A stretch of 37,999 bases of DNA from Pseudomonadota bacterium (GCA_018241745.1 JAFEDG010000009.1:1-37999); one strand, 5' to 3'; positions 29,175 through 37,733 are shown, counted from the stretch's first letter. Notes: generated from the sequence alone by a model not told the origin. Made by a program: numbers and translations.

Positions 29175-29831
29175 TCAATCCCGGACGGCGACGGACAGCG
29201 CCGGGCGCCGCATCCGGCCCAGCGGGCGGGCGACCACGGCCTCCACCATCGCCGGCGACGTACCCAGGGCGCGCAGCACCGTGCGCGCGACGTCGTCGAC
29301 GTGGCGGAGCGACACGGCGCGCTGCGTCATCCGGTACATCGTTTCCTGCACGGTGCCGACGAGCTGGTCGCGCGCGACGTCGACGCTCGCGAAATGGAAG
29401 ACGCTGCGCGCCAGCCCGTCGCGCAGGTCCGCGCGCACCTGGCGCTCGACGAGCTCGCCGTGATGGCGCAGCCGCACCGTGAACGCGCACCACGCGGGAT
29501 CCTGCCGCGCACGGCGGAGCCACCAGCGGACGCCCATGCCCACGCGGTCGGCCGGGTTGGCGAAACCCGCGATCTCGCCCTGGATCGACAGGATCAGGTC
29601 GTTTTCCAGCCACTGCTGCGTCGCCTCGAGCAACGCCTGCGTGCTGCGGAAATGGTTGTAGAAGGTGCCGCGCGCGATGTCCGCGGCGCGGATGAAGTCG
29701 TCGATGACGGCCCGCTCGCCGTGCGCGGCGAAGATCGGCAGCGCGGCGCGGAGGATCCGCGTGCGCATCCGGTCGCGCCGCTCGCGGCCGGTCCGGGTCC
29801 GATGATCGGTAGGGGCGTGGGGTGCGGGCAT
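29175..29831 (-). CDS. TetR family transcriptional regulator
   Basis: DNA-binding repressor of 218 aa. The helix-turn-helix occupies about residues 23-68 (RILRAALPIFAAHGERAVIDDFIRAADIARGTFYNHFRSTQALLEA) and a helical ligand and dimer domain follows, ending in GTSPAMVEAVVARPLG. It is transcribed divergently from the sulfatase with 86 bp between the starts, so it probably represses that gene and itself. An ACA-N4-TGT core (ACAAGAGTGT, 29903-29912) lies just downstream of the sulfatase promoter and might be part of the operator. The ligand is unknown; a sulfate ester or its alcohol product would be a reasonable guess. Confidence 0.88.
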   Translation of the reverse strand: MPAPHAPTDHRTRTGRERRDRMRTRILRAALPIFAAHGERAVIDDFIRAADIARGTFYNHFRSTQALLEATQQWLENDLILSIQGEIAGFANPADRVGMGVRWWLRRARQDPAWCAFTVRLRHHGELVERQVRADLRDGLARSVFHFASVDVARDQLVGTVQETMYRMTQRAVSLRHVDDVARTVLRALGTSPAMVEAVVARPLGRMRRPALSVAVRD

Positions 29832-29858
29832 CGTGCGGGCGTCAGCGCGCGGTGGCGC

Positions 29859-29887
29859 TTGACAGTGCGTTGGGGGAGGCCCAGAAT
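29859..29887 (+). promoter_or_regulatory. Sigma70-type promoter of the sulfatase gene
   Basis: Perfect -35 TTGACA (29859-29864), a 17-bp spacer and CAGAAT (29882-29887, four of six). The predicted transcript starts just upstream of ACAAGAGTGTACATT, which may hold the TetR operator. Confidence 0.55.
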
Positions 29888-29917
29888 CCGCGCCTCAAAA
29901 TGACAAGAGTGTACATT

Positions 29918-31354
29918 ATGAAACGATGGCTCGCCGCGCTTGCCTGCCTGTGCGCGCTCAAGGTGACAGTCCCCGCGCTGGCCGCGACGAACAATCCGTC
30001 GCCTGCACGGCCCAACATCGTGTACATCATCGCCGACGACCTCGGCTGGAAGGACGTCGGCTTCCACGGCTCGGACATCCGCACGCCCAACCTCGACGCG
30101 CTCGCCGCCGGCGGTGCGCGCCTCGAGGGCTTCTACGCACAGCCGATGTGCACGCCGACGCGTGCCGCGCTGATGACCGGCCGCTACCCGTTCCGCTATG
30201 GCCTGCAGACGGCCGTCATCCTGTCGAGCCACACCTACGGCCTCGCGACCGACGAGTGGCTGCTGCCGCAATCGCTGGGCGCCGCCGGCTACGAGACCGC
30301 GATCATCGGCAAGTGGCACCTGGGCCACGGCGACCGCAAGTACTGGCCGCGGGCGCGCGGCTTCGACTACCAGTACGGGCCGCTGATCGGCGAAATCGAC
30401 TACAACACGCATCGCCAGCACGGCGTGCTCGACTGGTTCCGCAACGGCAAGCCCGTCGACGAGAAGGGCTATTCGACGACGCTGCTGGGTAACGACGCGG
30501 TGCGTCTCATCGCCACGCACGACGTGAAGAAGCCCCTGTTCCTGTACCTCGCCTTCAACGCCCCGCACACGCCGTACCAGGCGCCCAAGGAATGGCTCGA
30601 CCGTTACGCGTCGATCCAGGATCCCACGCGCCGTGCCTATGCCGCGATGGTGTCGGCGCTGGACGAGCAGGTCGGCCGCGTCGTGGCGGAGCTCGACCGG
30701 CGCGGGATGCGCGACAGCACGCTGATCGTGTTCCAGAGCGACAACGGGGGCACCAAGAACCCGATGTTCGCCGGCGAAGGCGACATGTCCAAGATCAAGA
30801 TCCCCGTCGACAACGGCCCGTATCGCGACGGCAAGGGTTCCGTCTACGAAGGCGGCACGCGCGTTGTCGCGCTCGCCAACTGGCCCGGGCACATCCCGGC
30901 GGGGGCGACCGTCGACGGGCTGATGCACGTCGTCGACATGTACCCGACACTCGCCGCGGTGGCAGGCGCGTCGACCGAGAAGTGCAAGCCGCTGGATGGC
31001 GTCGACGTCTGGGGCACGATCGCCGACGGCAAGCCGTCGCCGCGCACCGAGATCGTCTACAACATCGAGCCGTTCCGTGCGGGCATTCGCGAGGGTGACT
31101 GGAAACTGATCTGGCGCACGCCGCTGCCGCAGGCCGTCGAGCTGTACGACCTGCGCAACGACCCGTACGAGAAGACCAACGTCGCCGCGCAGCACCCCGA
31201 CACCGTCGCCATGCTGCAGAAGCGCGCCAACGCGCTCGCCGCCACGATGGAGAAGCCGTTGATGCTGGTCACCGAGTTCGGCGCGATGCGGGAGCGGCTG
31301 CACCTGCCGCCGGCGTTGCCCGAGGATACGTTCTCGTTCGACGACGCGGAGTAG
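29918..31354 (+). CDS. Exported Cys-type (formylglycine) arylsulfatase
   Basis: Sulfuric ester hydrolase of 478 aa. Signal peptide about 1-23 (MKRWLAALACLCALKVTVPALAA); metal-binding Asp40-Asp41 in NIVYIIADDLGWKDVGFHG; the type I signature CTPTRAALMTGRYP, where Cys78 would be converted to formylglycine; Lys132 and His134 in GKWHLG; FQSDNGG near residue 270 for calcium. It resembles metazoan arylsulfatase B/J-type members in layout. Cys-type sulfatases need a maturation enzyme (FGE or anSME); none is in the window. ATG 29918 is chosen for the signal peptide, though ATG 29900 is in frame. Possibly controlled by the divergent TetR protein. The natural sulfate ester is unknown. Confidence 0.92.
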   Translation: MKRWLAALACLCALKVTVPALAATNNPSPARPNIVYIIADDLGWKDVGFHGSDIRTPNLDALAAGGARLEGFYAQPMCTPTRAALMTGRYPFRYGLQTAVILSSHTYGLATDEWLLPQSLGAAGYETAIIGKWHLGHGDRKYWPRARGFDYQYGPLIGEIDYNTHRQHGVLDWFRNGKPVDEKGYSTTLLGNDAVRLIATHDVKKPLFLYLAFNAPHTPYQAPKEWLDRYASIQDPTRRAYAAMVSALDEQVGRVVAELDRRGMRDSTLIVFQSDNGGTKNPMFAGEGDMSKIKIPVDNGPYRDGKGSVYEGGTRVVALANWPGHIPAGATVDGLMHVVDMYPTLAAVAGASTEKCKPLDGVDVWGTIADGKPSPRTEIVYNIEPFRAGIREGDWKLIWRTPLPQAVELYDLRNDPYEKTNVAAQHPDTVAMLQKRANALAATMEKPLMLVTEFGAMRERLHLPPALPEDTFSFDDAE

Positions 31355-31415
31355 CCGCCGTCCGCCGCACCGGTTGCCTCGCGCGGCGGCCGATGCGGCG
31401 TCGTGCCGGCCCGCG

Positions 31416-31799
31416 CTACAGCACGGCGAGCGTCCCGGCCTGGGCGGCGACGGTTTCGCCGTTCGCCTTGACTTCCGACTTGAACGCTGCGGTCTTGCCA
31501 TCCCGGGCGACGGTCACCTGCATCCTGAACCCGGAGGCATTGGGCACGCCTTCGACGCCCGCTTCCAGCCGCGCCGGGGCGCCCGCCTTCACCAGCATCA
31601 CCGGCTTGGCGATGACCGTGTCGTTGCGCAGGTCGGTGACGACGGCGGACACGACGTAAAGGTCGGGGGTCGTATACGGCGTGACCGACAACGCGACCGC
31701 GGGATGGGCGCCGATCCAGAGGTCGGGGGACGGCGGCGGGGCGGTTTGGCCGAACGCAACGAGCGGAATCGACAGCAGCGCAAGCGCAAGACGTTTCAT
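31416..31799 (-). CDS. Small exported protein of unknown function
   Basis: A 127-aa protein with a signal peptide (MKRLALALLSIPLVAFGQ, about 1-18) and a mature part that looks all-beta: LYVVSAVVTDLRNDTVIAKPVMLVKAGAPARLEAG, then FRMQVTVARDGKTAAFKSEVKANGETV. The GAPARLEAG motif recalls the GxPAxIxxG segment seen near the ends of some TonB/BlaR-type and secretin-like domains, but I cannot name a family. ATG 31799 is chosen for the signal peptide. It converges with the sulfatase (61 bp gap), and its start is 25 bp after the stop of the next gene on the same strand, so those two may share an mRNA. Confidence 0.65.
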   Translation of the reverse strand: MKRLALALLSIPLVAFGQTAPPPSPDLWIGAHPAVALSVTPYTTPDLYVVSAVVTDLRNDTVIAKPVMLVKAGAPARLEAGVEGVPNASGFRMQVTVARDGKTAAFKSEVKANGETVAAQAGTLAVL

Positions 31800-31824
31800 C
31801 GAGTGCTCCCGGGCGGACGTGAAG

Positions 31825-32352
31825 TCATGGTAATGGGGCGCAGAACGCGACGCCAGGCTGCTCGGGCGCAATCCCTTCGGCAACCCAGCCGCGCTGCATC
31901 ATATCCCGCGCCTGCGCGGCGGACGTCACGAATCGGTGATTTGGCGCGCCGCCTTGGCCATTGTTGTAATACCGCGCCACCGTCTGTGCTCCATAGCACA
32001 CGGGCGACGCGATGTCGAACGCGTCCTCGGTCTCGAGCTTCCAGTCCGGGAACTTTGCCAGCGTCGTTTCGCAGCCCAGCCCGTGCGCGGCATAGAAATG
32101 CGAGCTTTTCGGCGCAAACGTATCGTTGTAGAAGCGGCACACTGCCATGGCCGGGTTGCCGGCAAACGTGCCTGGCGCGTACGCGTTGAACGAATACCCG
32201 CTGCGTTCCCAGCCGTCGAACGGAGGTTCACGCGCGTCCAGCAGCGCGATCTCCGCGCTTTTCGCGACGGTGATCGTACCCGTGATCGCCTGTGCAGGCG
32301 CGCCGGTCAGAAGCGTTGCGAGGCCAATGGCGGCGATGCCTGCTTTCAGCAC
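31825..32352 (-). CDS. Exported protein with DUF5648-like tyrosine/histidine segment
   Basis: A 175-aa exported protein with a signal peptide (about 1-22, VLKAGIAAIGLATLLTGAPAQA). The mature part contains VCRFYNDTFAPKSSHFYAAHGLGCETTLAKFPDWKLETEDAFDI and later VARYYNNGQGGAPNHRFVTSA, two copies of a unit R(F/Y)YN...HF/RFV...W. Such repeats (DUF5648-like) occur in secreted bacterial hydrolases and adhesins as a non-catalytic module. The start is a GTG at 32352 with GGAGAG just upstream; no ATG fits. It begins 16 bp after the tRNA-Ser 3' end, so it may be expressed from the tRNA promoter region. Function unknown. Confidence 0.7.
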   Translation of the reverse strand: MLKAGIAAIGLATLLTGAPAQAITGTITVAKSAEIALLDAREPPFDGWERSGYSFNAYAPGTFAGNPAMAVCRFYNDTFAPKSSHFYAAHGLGCETTLAKFPDWKLETEDAFDIASPVCYGAQTVARYYNNGQGGAPNHRFVTSAAQARDMMQRGWVAEGIAPEQPGVAFCAPLP

Positions 32353-32368
32353 GGTCTCTCCGTCGATC

Positions 32369-32456
32369 TGGCGGAAGCGGTGAGATTCGAACTCACGAAC
32401 GGTTGCCCGTTGCCGGTTTTCAAGACCGGTGCAATCGACCACTCTGCCACGCTTCC
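32369..32456 (-). tRNA. tRNA-Ser (anticodon UGA)
   Basis: Minus-strand 88-nt cloverleaf with CCA encoded. Acceptor GGAAGCG pairs with CGCTTCC (32379-32373), discriminator G, CCA at 32371-32369. The anticodon stem CCGGT/ACCGG encloses CTTGAAA, giving anticodon TGA, which reads UCA and UCG codons. A long variable arm (GCAACGGGCAACCGTTC region) and T-loop GTTCGAATC confirm a class II serine tRNA. Confidence 0.95.
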
Positions 32457-32668
32457 CGGGGTCGGTGCCGGCGCGCAACGGCCGGCGCGTGGGCACGCAA
32501 GCCATTGATCGGTCGGCGAATCACCCCAAAATCGTAGCATGCGCGGCGATTTCCGCCGCCGGCCGCCCGGAACGTGCAAAATCTGTGGCGCGGCAGGGAA
32601 CGTCTGTTACATTTCGCAATCAAAGTCGAGGCAGGCAGATCCTGCCCACTGTTTTCGGAGAGGAGTCC

Positions 32669-33409
32669 ATGGATCCCAAGTTCGAGCCCGTCATGAATTC
32701 CGACGCCCGGTCGTCGTCGTGGCAACGGCCGGCGCCCGCCGCACCGGTGGACGTCGTCGCGCCGGACAGCCATCGCGTCCTGCGCAACGTCTACTGGCTG
32801 CTCGCGCTTTCGCTGCTGCCGACGATCGCCGGCGCGCTGGTCGGCACGCAGCTCAATTTCTTCGGCCTGTTCCGCGCGTATCCGGTCGCGACGCCGCTGC
32901 TGATGTTCGGCGCCATGATGGCCGTGATGTTCGTGGTCCAGCGTCTGCGCAACAGTGGCTGGGGCGTCGTCGCGCTGCTCGGTTTCACGTTCCTCGCGGG
33001 CGTGTTCCTGACGCCGATCCTCACGGTCGCCGCCGGCTTCCGGAACGGCGGCCAGCTGATCGGGCTCGCGGGCGGCATGACAGCAGGCGTGTTCTTCGTG
33101 ATGGCGGCTGTTGCCACGGTGACCAAGAAGGATTTCTCCTTCCTCGGCAACTTCCTGTTCATCGGCCTGATCCTGCTGGTGATCGCGAGCCTTGCCAACC
33201 TGTTCTTCCAGGTGCCGATGGCGTCCGTCGCGATCTCGGCGGTGGCCGTGCTGCTGTTCTCCGCCTACCTGCTGTATGACTTGAGCAACATCATCCACGG
33301 CGGCGAGACGAATTACATCTCGGCGACTTTGAATCTGTACCTCAATCTGTACAATATCTTCGTCAGCTTACTGAATCTGCTCATGGCATTTTCAGGGCAG
33401 CGTGACTGA
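32669..33409 (+). CDS. yccA: Bax inhibitor-1/YccA family membrane protein
   Basis: Polytopic inner-membrane protein of 246 aa with seven hydrophobic helices after a hydrophilic N-terminus (about 1-38). The Pfam BI-1 pattern is clear: HRVLRNVYWLLALSLLPTIAGALVG, then GFTFLAGVFLTPILT, DFSFLGNFLFIGLILLVIASL and a C-terminal YLLYDLSNIIHGGETNYISATLNLYLNLYNIFVSLL. The conserved Asp in LLYDLSNI and the second acidic site are part of the proposed pH-sensing calcium-leak pore. YccA modulates FtsH in E. coli. GGAG lies about 7 nt before the ATG. A strong terminator follows, so this is a single-gene unit. Adjacent to the divergent tRNA-Ser. Confidence 0.92.
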   Translation: MDPKFEPVMNSDARSSSWQRPAPAAPVDVVAPDSHRVLRNVYWLLALSLLPTIAGALVGTQLNFFGLFRAYPVATPLLMFGAMMAVMFVVQRLRNSGWGVVALLGFTFLAGVFLTPILTVAAGFRNGGQLIGLAGGMTAGVFFVMAAVATVTKKDFSFLGNFLFIGLILLVIASLANLFFQVPMASVAISAVAVLLFSAYLLYDLSNIIHGGETNYISATLNLYLNLYNIFVSLLNLLMAFSGQRD

Positions 33410-33430
33410 TTTGGTACCAACAGCACTCAC

Positions 33431-33460
33431 CGGGGCGACATAGGTCGCCCCGTTTTTTTT
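33431..33460 (+). terminator. Rho-independent terminator after the BI-1 gene
   Basis: CGGGGCGAC-ATAG-GTCGCCCCG forms a 9-bp stem (33431-33452) followed by eight T (33453-33460). It is the most classical terminator in the window, 21 nt past the stop. On the minus strand it ends near the rlmD stop at 33480 but lacks a T-run there. Confidence 0.93.
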
Positions 33461-33479
33461 GCGCGGTGCGAATGGCGCG

Positions 33480-34877
33480 TCAGGCCGCCGCTGCGCCCTG
33501 TTCGTCGGGCGTGCCGGCGTCGGCCGCCCCCGCGGTGCCTGATTCCCGTTCGAAGACGGCGATCGACTCGACGTGCGCCGTGTGCGGGAACATGTTGACG
33601 ACACCCGCGGCCGCGAGCGCATAGCCGCGCTCGTGCACGAGGATGCCGGCGTCGCGCGCAAGCGTCGCGGGATTGCACGACACGTAGACAATCCGCTTCA
33701 ACGCCGAGGCCGCATCGGCCGCCGGCAGCGCCTTGACGAGCTCGACGGCGCCATCGCGCGGCGGGTCGATCAGGACGCGGTCGAGCGGTAGCCATGGTGC
33801 GAGCGACCCGGGCGTCACGGTGAACAGGTTGGCGACGGCGAACGACGTGGCCTCCGCGAGTCCGTTCGCGGCGGCGTTCGCGCGCGCCCGCTCCACCAGC
33901 GCGCCGCTGCCTTCGACGCCGACGACGTGCGCGCCGCTGCGTGCGATCGGCAACGTGAAGTTGCCAAGTCCGCAGAAGAAATCCGCGACACGTTCGCGCG
34001 GCGCCGGCGCCAGCAGTGCCACCGCGCGGCGCACGAGCACGCGGTTGATGAACGGGTTGACCTGCGTGAACTCGGTCGGTGAGAACGGCATCGTCACGCC
34101 GAACTCGGGCAGCGTGTAGCAGAGCCCCGACGAGGCCGGGGACAGCGGCGCCGCGGTGGCGGGGCCGCCCGGTTGCAGCCACACGTCGACGTCGTGTTCG
34201 CGCGCGAACGCGATCATCTGCAGCGTGTCGGCCTCGGACAGCGGCTCCAGGTTGCGGAATACGAGGATGCACACCGTGCCAGTGCGGTCGCTGCCTGGCA
34301 GCGGCTCGCCGAATGCGACCTCGATCTGCGGCATCCGGTCGCGGATGACGAGGCCGGCGACCAGCTCGCGCAGCGGCACCAGCAGGTCCGATAGCTTGCG
34401 CGGCACGACGTGGCATTCGCGCATGTCGGCCACGTAGCTCGACTTACGCTCGTGGAAGCCGACGAGCACGCCGCCCTTCTTGACGACGTGGCGCACGGAC
34501 AGCCGCGCACGCCACCGGTATTCCCACGCCGGGCCGTAGACCGGCGGCAGCATCATCGCCGCGCTTACGCGCCCGAGGCGGGCGAGCGCATCCTCGAGAG
34601 CGCGTTGCTTGGCGGCCACCTGCAGCGCGACGCCCGCATGCTGCAGCGAGCACCCGCCGCACGTTCCGAAATGGGGGCAGCGCGGCGTCACGCGCGCGGC
34701 GTTGGGCGTGCGAATGGCGACGGCGCGCGCAACGTCGTATGACGGCTTGCGGCGCAGCCATTCGACGTCGACGCGCTCGCCCGGCAGCGCGCCGTCGACG
34801 AACGCGACCTTGCCGTCGTGATGCGCGACGCCGCGGCCGTCCTGGTCCAGCGATTCGATCGTGAGCTCGACGCCCAT
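33480..34877 (-). CDS. rlmD: 23S rRNA (uracil-1939-C5)-methyltransferase RlmD
   Basis: SAM-dependent RNA methyltransferase of 465 aa that forms m5U1939 in 23S rRNA. N-terminal TRAM domain (1-55), then Fe-S ligands Cys67, Cys73, Cys76 ([10 protein letters not shown]) and Cys155 (MRECHVV). The catalytic half has the SAM site [12 protein letters not shown] (299-310), DPPRDG (371-376), catalytic Cys401 in [12 protein letters not shown] and Glu437 near HVES. ATG 34877 is chosen because [11 protein letters not shown] starts the TRAM fold; the open frame continues upstream into the dyad region. A short Ala-rich tail follows the domain. Divergent from tsaB. A TAAAAT at 34915-34910 is a likely -10 hexamer. 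Confidence 0.96.
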   Translation of the reverse strand: MGVELTIESLDQDGRGVAHHDGKVAFVDGALPGERVDVEWLRRKPSYDVARAVAIRTPNAARVTPRCPHFGTCGGCSLQHAGVALQVAAKQRALEDALARLGRVSAAMMLPPVYGPAWEYRWRARLSVRHVVKKGGVLVGFHERKSSYVADMRECHVVPRKLSDLLVPLRELVAGLVIRDRMPQIEVAFGEPLPGSDRTGTVCILVFRNLEPLSEADTLQMIAFAREHDVDVWLQPGGPATAAPLSPASSGLCYTLPEFGVTMPFSPTEFTQVNPFINRVLVRRAVALLAPAPRERVADFFCGLGNFTLPIARSGAHVVGVEGSGALVERARANAAANGLAEATSFAVANLFTVTPGSLAPWLPLDRVLIDPPRDGAVELVKALPAADAASALKRIVYVSCNPATLARDAGILVHERGYALAAAGVVNMFPHTAHVESIAVFERESGTAGAADAGTPDEQGAAAA

Positions 34878-34907
34878 GCGTCCGCGCGCCCCGTGCGGCA
34901 AAACCCA

Positions 34908-34940
34908 CGATTTTACGCGGAGACTCCTCGCGTAAAATCG
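34908..34940. promoter_or_regulatory. Perfect 12-bp dyad holding mirror-image -10 elements between rlmD and tsaB
   Basis: CGATTTTACGCG (34908-34919) and CGCGTAAAATCG (34929-34940) are exact reverse complements with a 9-nt spacer. Each arm contains TAAAAT, so both strands carry the same -10-like hexamer: 34933-34938 toward tsaB and 34915-34910 toward rlmD. The tsaB ATG is only 9 nt after its hexamer, which would make a leaderless or near-leaderless mRNA. Confidence 0.7.
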
Positions 34941-34946
34941 CGGCCG

Positions 34947-35654
34947 ATGAAACTGCTCGCGCTCGACGCTTCAACCCAATGGCTGTCCGTGGCGGCCGGC
35001 GACGGCACGCACTGGCACGCGCGGCGCGAGCTGGCGGGGCACGCCCATTCGGAGCGCCTGCTGCCGCTGGCCCGCGAGGTGCTCGACGAGGCCGCGCTTG
35101 CGCTGTCCTCACTCGACGCGATCGCGTTCGGCGCCGGTCCCGGTTCGTTCACGGGCGTGCGTATCGCGTGCGGCGCGGCGCAGGGCCTCGCGCTCGGCAC
35201 CGGCGTTCCACTGGTGCCCGTCGACACGCTGCTGGCCGTCGCGCACGCCGCGTGGCGCGAGACCGGGGAGACGCACGTGCTCGCGGCGCTCGACGCGCGG
35301 ATGGCAGAGGTGTACGTCGCCGCCTACCGGCGCGAAGCCGAAGCTTGGCACACGGTGTGCGCGCCGTCCGTCATGCCGCCGGCGGCGTTGCAGGTGCCGC
35401 CCGGCCGCTGGACGGCCGCAGGCGACGCGTATGCCCGCTACCCCGAGCTCGCGATGCGCCCCGGCATCAGCGTCGTGATGGCGGAGTCCACGCCGGATGC
35501 CGTGGCCATTGGCGAGCTCGCCGCCGCGTCGCTCGCACGCGGCGTTCCCGGCGTCGCGGCACGCGATGCCGCGCCGTTCTACGTGCGCGACCGCGTCGCG
35601 CTGACAGCTGCGGAACGCGCCGCCGGCGAGCGCCTGCCGAGCGGCCAGCGCTGA
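34947..35654 (+). CDS. tsaB: tRNA threonylcarbamoyladenosine synthesis protein TsaB
   Basis: Partner of TsaD and TsaE in forming t6A at position 37 of ANN-decoding tRNAs. The 235-aa ASKHA-fold protein has [13 protein letters not shown] at the N-terminus, the family signature [21 protein letters not shown] (about 63-83), [15 protein letters not shown] and the C-terminal region [20 protein letters not shown]. Length matches E. coli TsaB (231 aa). ATG 34947 is the canonical start; the upstream frame is only shared promoter and antisense rlmD. Its stop overlaps the rimI ATG by one base (TGATG). tsaB-rimI linkage is widely conserved. Confidence 0.96.
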   Translation: MKLLALDASTQWLSVAAGDGTHWHARRELAGHAHSERLLPLAREVLDEAALALSSLDAIAFGAGPGSFTGVRIACGAAQGLALGTGVPLVPVDTLLAVAHAAWRETGETHVLAALDARMAEVYVAAYRREAEAWHTVCAPSVMPPAALQVPPGRWTAAGDAYARYPELAMRPGISVVMAESTPDAVAIGELAAASLARGVPGVAARDAAPFYVRDRVALTAAERAAGERLPSGQR

Positions 35655-36157
35655 TGGCCAGCCTGCCCAAGCCGGTCGTCACCGGTTCACCGGTCACGTG
35701 GCGCCCAATGACGACCGGCGACATCGGCTACATCGCGGTGCTGGAGGCGCAGATCCACGCGGCACCCTGGACGCAGACGAATTTCAGCGACGCGCTCGCC
35801 ACCGGCTACTACGCGCTGGTCGGCGAACGCGAGCATCGCGTCGTCGCCTACGGCATCCTGATGCTGGCGCCGGGTGAAGCCCAGGTGCTCAACCTGTCCG
35901 TCGTGCCTGACCAGCGTCGTGCGGGCCTCGGGCGCGCGCTGCTCCGCCGCTTCCTGGACGTCGCGCGCGAACGCGGTGCCGAGCAGTGCTTCCTCGAGGT
36001 GCGTACGACCAACATCGCGGCACTCGCGCTGTATGCGGCCGAGGGCTTCGGTGCCGTCGGGCGTCGCGAAGGCTACTATCCCGCGACGGCCAGGCTGCCG
36101 CGCGAAGACGCGCTGGTGCTGCGGCGCGCGCTGAGCGCGGCGGAGCCGTTCGGCTAG
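35654..36157 (+). CDS. rimI: GNAT acetyltransferase RimI (ribosomal protein S18 alanine N-acetyltransferase)
   Basis: N-alpha-acetyltransferase of 167 aa. GNAT motif A is VLNLSVVPDQRRAGLGRALLRRFLDVARERGA (about 77-108) with the acetyl-CoA loop QRRAGLG; motif B is CFLEVRTTNIAALALYAAEGFGAVGRREGYYP. The N-terminal LEAQIHAAPWTQTNFSDAL matches RimI substrate-side residues. It is slightly longer than E. coli RimI (148 aa) because of about 17 extra N-terminal residues; an ATG at 35708 (MTTGDIGYI) would give the shorter form. It is coupled to tsaB and followed two bases later by the UDG gene. Confidence 0.93.
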   Translation: MASLPKPVVTGSPVTWRPMTTGDIGYIAVLEAQIHAAPWTQTNFSDALATGYYALVGEREHRVVAYGILMLAPGEAQVLNLSVVPDQRRAGLGRALLRRFLDVARERGAEQCFLEVRTTNIAALALYAAEGFGAVGRREGYYPATARLPREDALVLRRALSAAEPFG

Positions 36158-36159
36158 CC

Positions 36160-36891
36160 ATGGCCACGCGCGACGACATCCTCGCCGAGCTGCGGCTGGC
36201 GCCGCAGTGGGTCCGCCGCGACGTGCCCGCGGCGGACGTGCCGGCGCGCGCCGCGGCAACGGCCGCGCCAGCGCCCCCCGGCACGCAGGATCCGCGTTCC
36301 CTCGCGATCGCGACGCTGGATTTCGCGGGTCTCGCGACGCACATCGCCGAATGCCGCGCCTGCAAGCTGTGCGAGACGCGCCAGCGCACCGTGCCCGGTG
36401 TCGGCGACGAACATGCGGATTGGCTGTTCGTCGGCGAGGCGCCGGGCGCCGAGGAGGATGCGCGCGGCGAGCCTTTCGTGGGGCAGGCGGGCCGCCTGCT
36501 CGACAACATGCTCGCGGCGCTGGGCCTCGCGCGGCAGCGCAATGTGTACATCGCCAACGTCCTCAAGTGCCGGCCGCCGAACAACCGCGCGCCGGAACCG
36601 CTGGAAGCCGCGCAGTGCATGCCTTACCTCGCGCGCCAGATCGCGCTGCTGCAGCCCCGGCTGATCGTCGCGCTGGGACGCAGCGCCGCCGTGCAGTTGC
36701 TGAACGTCGACGCGCCGATCGCATCGCTGCGCGGCCGCGTGCACCGGCATGCCGGCATCCCGCTGATCGTCACGTACCACCCGGCGTACCTGCTGCGTAA
36801 CCTCCCGGACAAGGCCAAGGCGTGGGAAGACCTCGTCCTGGCGCGGCGCACGGCGCGCGACGGGACGGCCCCCGAGCAAGGCATGCGATGA
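36160..36891 (+). CDS. Uracil-DNA glycosylase, family 4 (Fe-S)
   Basis: Base-excision repair enzyme of 243 aa that removes uracil from DNA. Family 4 features: [4Fe-4S] ligands Cys68, Cys71, Cys137 and Cys153; active-site motif GEAPGAEED (92-100) followed by GEPFVGQAGRLLDNML; and TYHPAYLLRN (205-214). The first 50 residues are an Ala/Pro-rich extension often present in proteobacterial and phage-like members. It follows rimI by two bases and is the last gene of the tsaB-rimI-UDG unit, a common arrangement in betaproteobacteria. Confidence 0.93.
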   Translation: MATRDDILAELRLAPQWVRRDVPAADVPARAAATAAPAPPGTQDPRSLAIATLDFAGLATHIAECRACKLCETRQRTVPGVGDEHADWLFVGEAPGAEEDARGEPFVGQAGRLLDNMLAALGLARQRNVYIANVLKCRPPNNRAPEPLEAAQCMPYLARQIALLQPRLIVALGRSAAVQLLNVDAPIASLRGRVHRHAGIPLIVTYHPAYLLRNLPDKAKAWEDLVLARRTARDGTAPEQGMR

Positions 36892-37027
36892 ATGCCGCTG
36901 CAGGGGCCGCGAACCGCGCGCCGCGCCACTTGCGCAGCGCCCCGGCCGCCCGCATAGTTCGCGACGACGGCCGGCATGGCGCTACGAGCGCCGTGCAGGC
37001 CCGCCGCCACTCCGAGGGAGGTGTCAC

Positions 37028-37681
37028 ATGCTGAAGAAGATCGTCACCGCAGTCGCCATCCTGGCCACGCTCGCGCTGTCGGGCTGCGGTTACAACACGC
37101 TGCAGACGCAGGACGAGGCCGTCAAGGCCGCGTGGTCCGAGGTGCTCAACCAGTACCAGCGGCGAGCCGACCTCGTGCCCAACCTCGTCAACACGGTCAA
37201 GGGTTATGCCGCGCAGGAAGAGCGCGTGCTGACCGAAGTGACCAACGCGCGTGCGCAGGTGGGCTCGATCCAGGCGACGCCGGAGCTCGTCAACGACCCG
37301 GTGGCCTTCCAGAAGTTCATCGCCGCGCAGAATCAGCTGCAGGGCGCGCTGTCGCGGCTGCTCGCCGTGTCCGAAAATTACCCGCAGCTCAAGTCCGACG
37401 CGCTGTTCCGTGACCTGCAGGCGCAGCTCGAGGGCACGGAAAATCGCATCACGGTGGCGCGCAAGCGCTTCATCGACGCCGTGCAGACGTACAACACGAC
37501 GGTGCGCTCGTTCCCGACGAACCTGACCGCGATGATCTTCAAGATGCAGCAGCGGCCCAGCTTCACCGTCGCCGACGAGGCGACGATCAGCAAGCCGCCG
37601 ACGGTCGATTTCAATCGCGCGCCCGCCACGCCGCCCGCGGCCCCGGCCGTTCCCGCGCCGGCGCCGGCCCCGCAGAAGTAG
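37028..37681 (+). CDS. lemA: LemA family lipoprotein-like membrane protein
   Basis: A 217-aa protein with one N-terminal hydrophobic segment ending in a lipobox, LSGC at 17-20, so Cys20 may be lipidated. The rest is the four-helix LemA core: DEAVKAAWSEVLNQYQRRADLVPNLVNTVKGYAAQEERVLTEVTNARAQV, then ENYPQLKSDALFRDLQAQLEGTENRITVARKRFIDAVQTYN. The Pro/Ala-rich tail from about residue 185 is variable. LemA is commonly encoded upstream of TPM-domain (YgcG) proteins, as here, suggesting a joint envelope function that is not defined. A GGGAGG ribosome site lies about 7 nt before the ATG. The 136 bp before it hold no gene. Confidence 0.92.
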   Translation: MLKKIVTAVAILATLALSGCGYNTLQTQDEAVKAAWSEVLNQYQRRADLVPNLVNTVKGYAAQEERVLTEVTNARAQVGSIQATPELVNDPVAFQKFIAAQNQLQGALSRLLAVSENYPQLKSDALFRDLQAQLEGTENRITVARKRFIDAVQTYNTTVRSFPTNLTAMIFKMQQRPSFTVADEATISKPPTVDFNRAPATPPAAPAVPAPAPAPQK

Positions 37682-37733
37682 CGTTGCGCATCGCCGCGCG
37701 CGCTCGGCTTCGGGTGCGCGCGGCCCCTTCCCG

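Noticed and set aside
32369..32456. tRNA-Ser as the attachment site of a genomic island
   Set aside because: No integrase, no direct repeat of the tRNA 3' end and no composition change were seen on either side.
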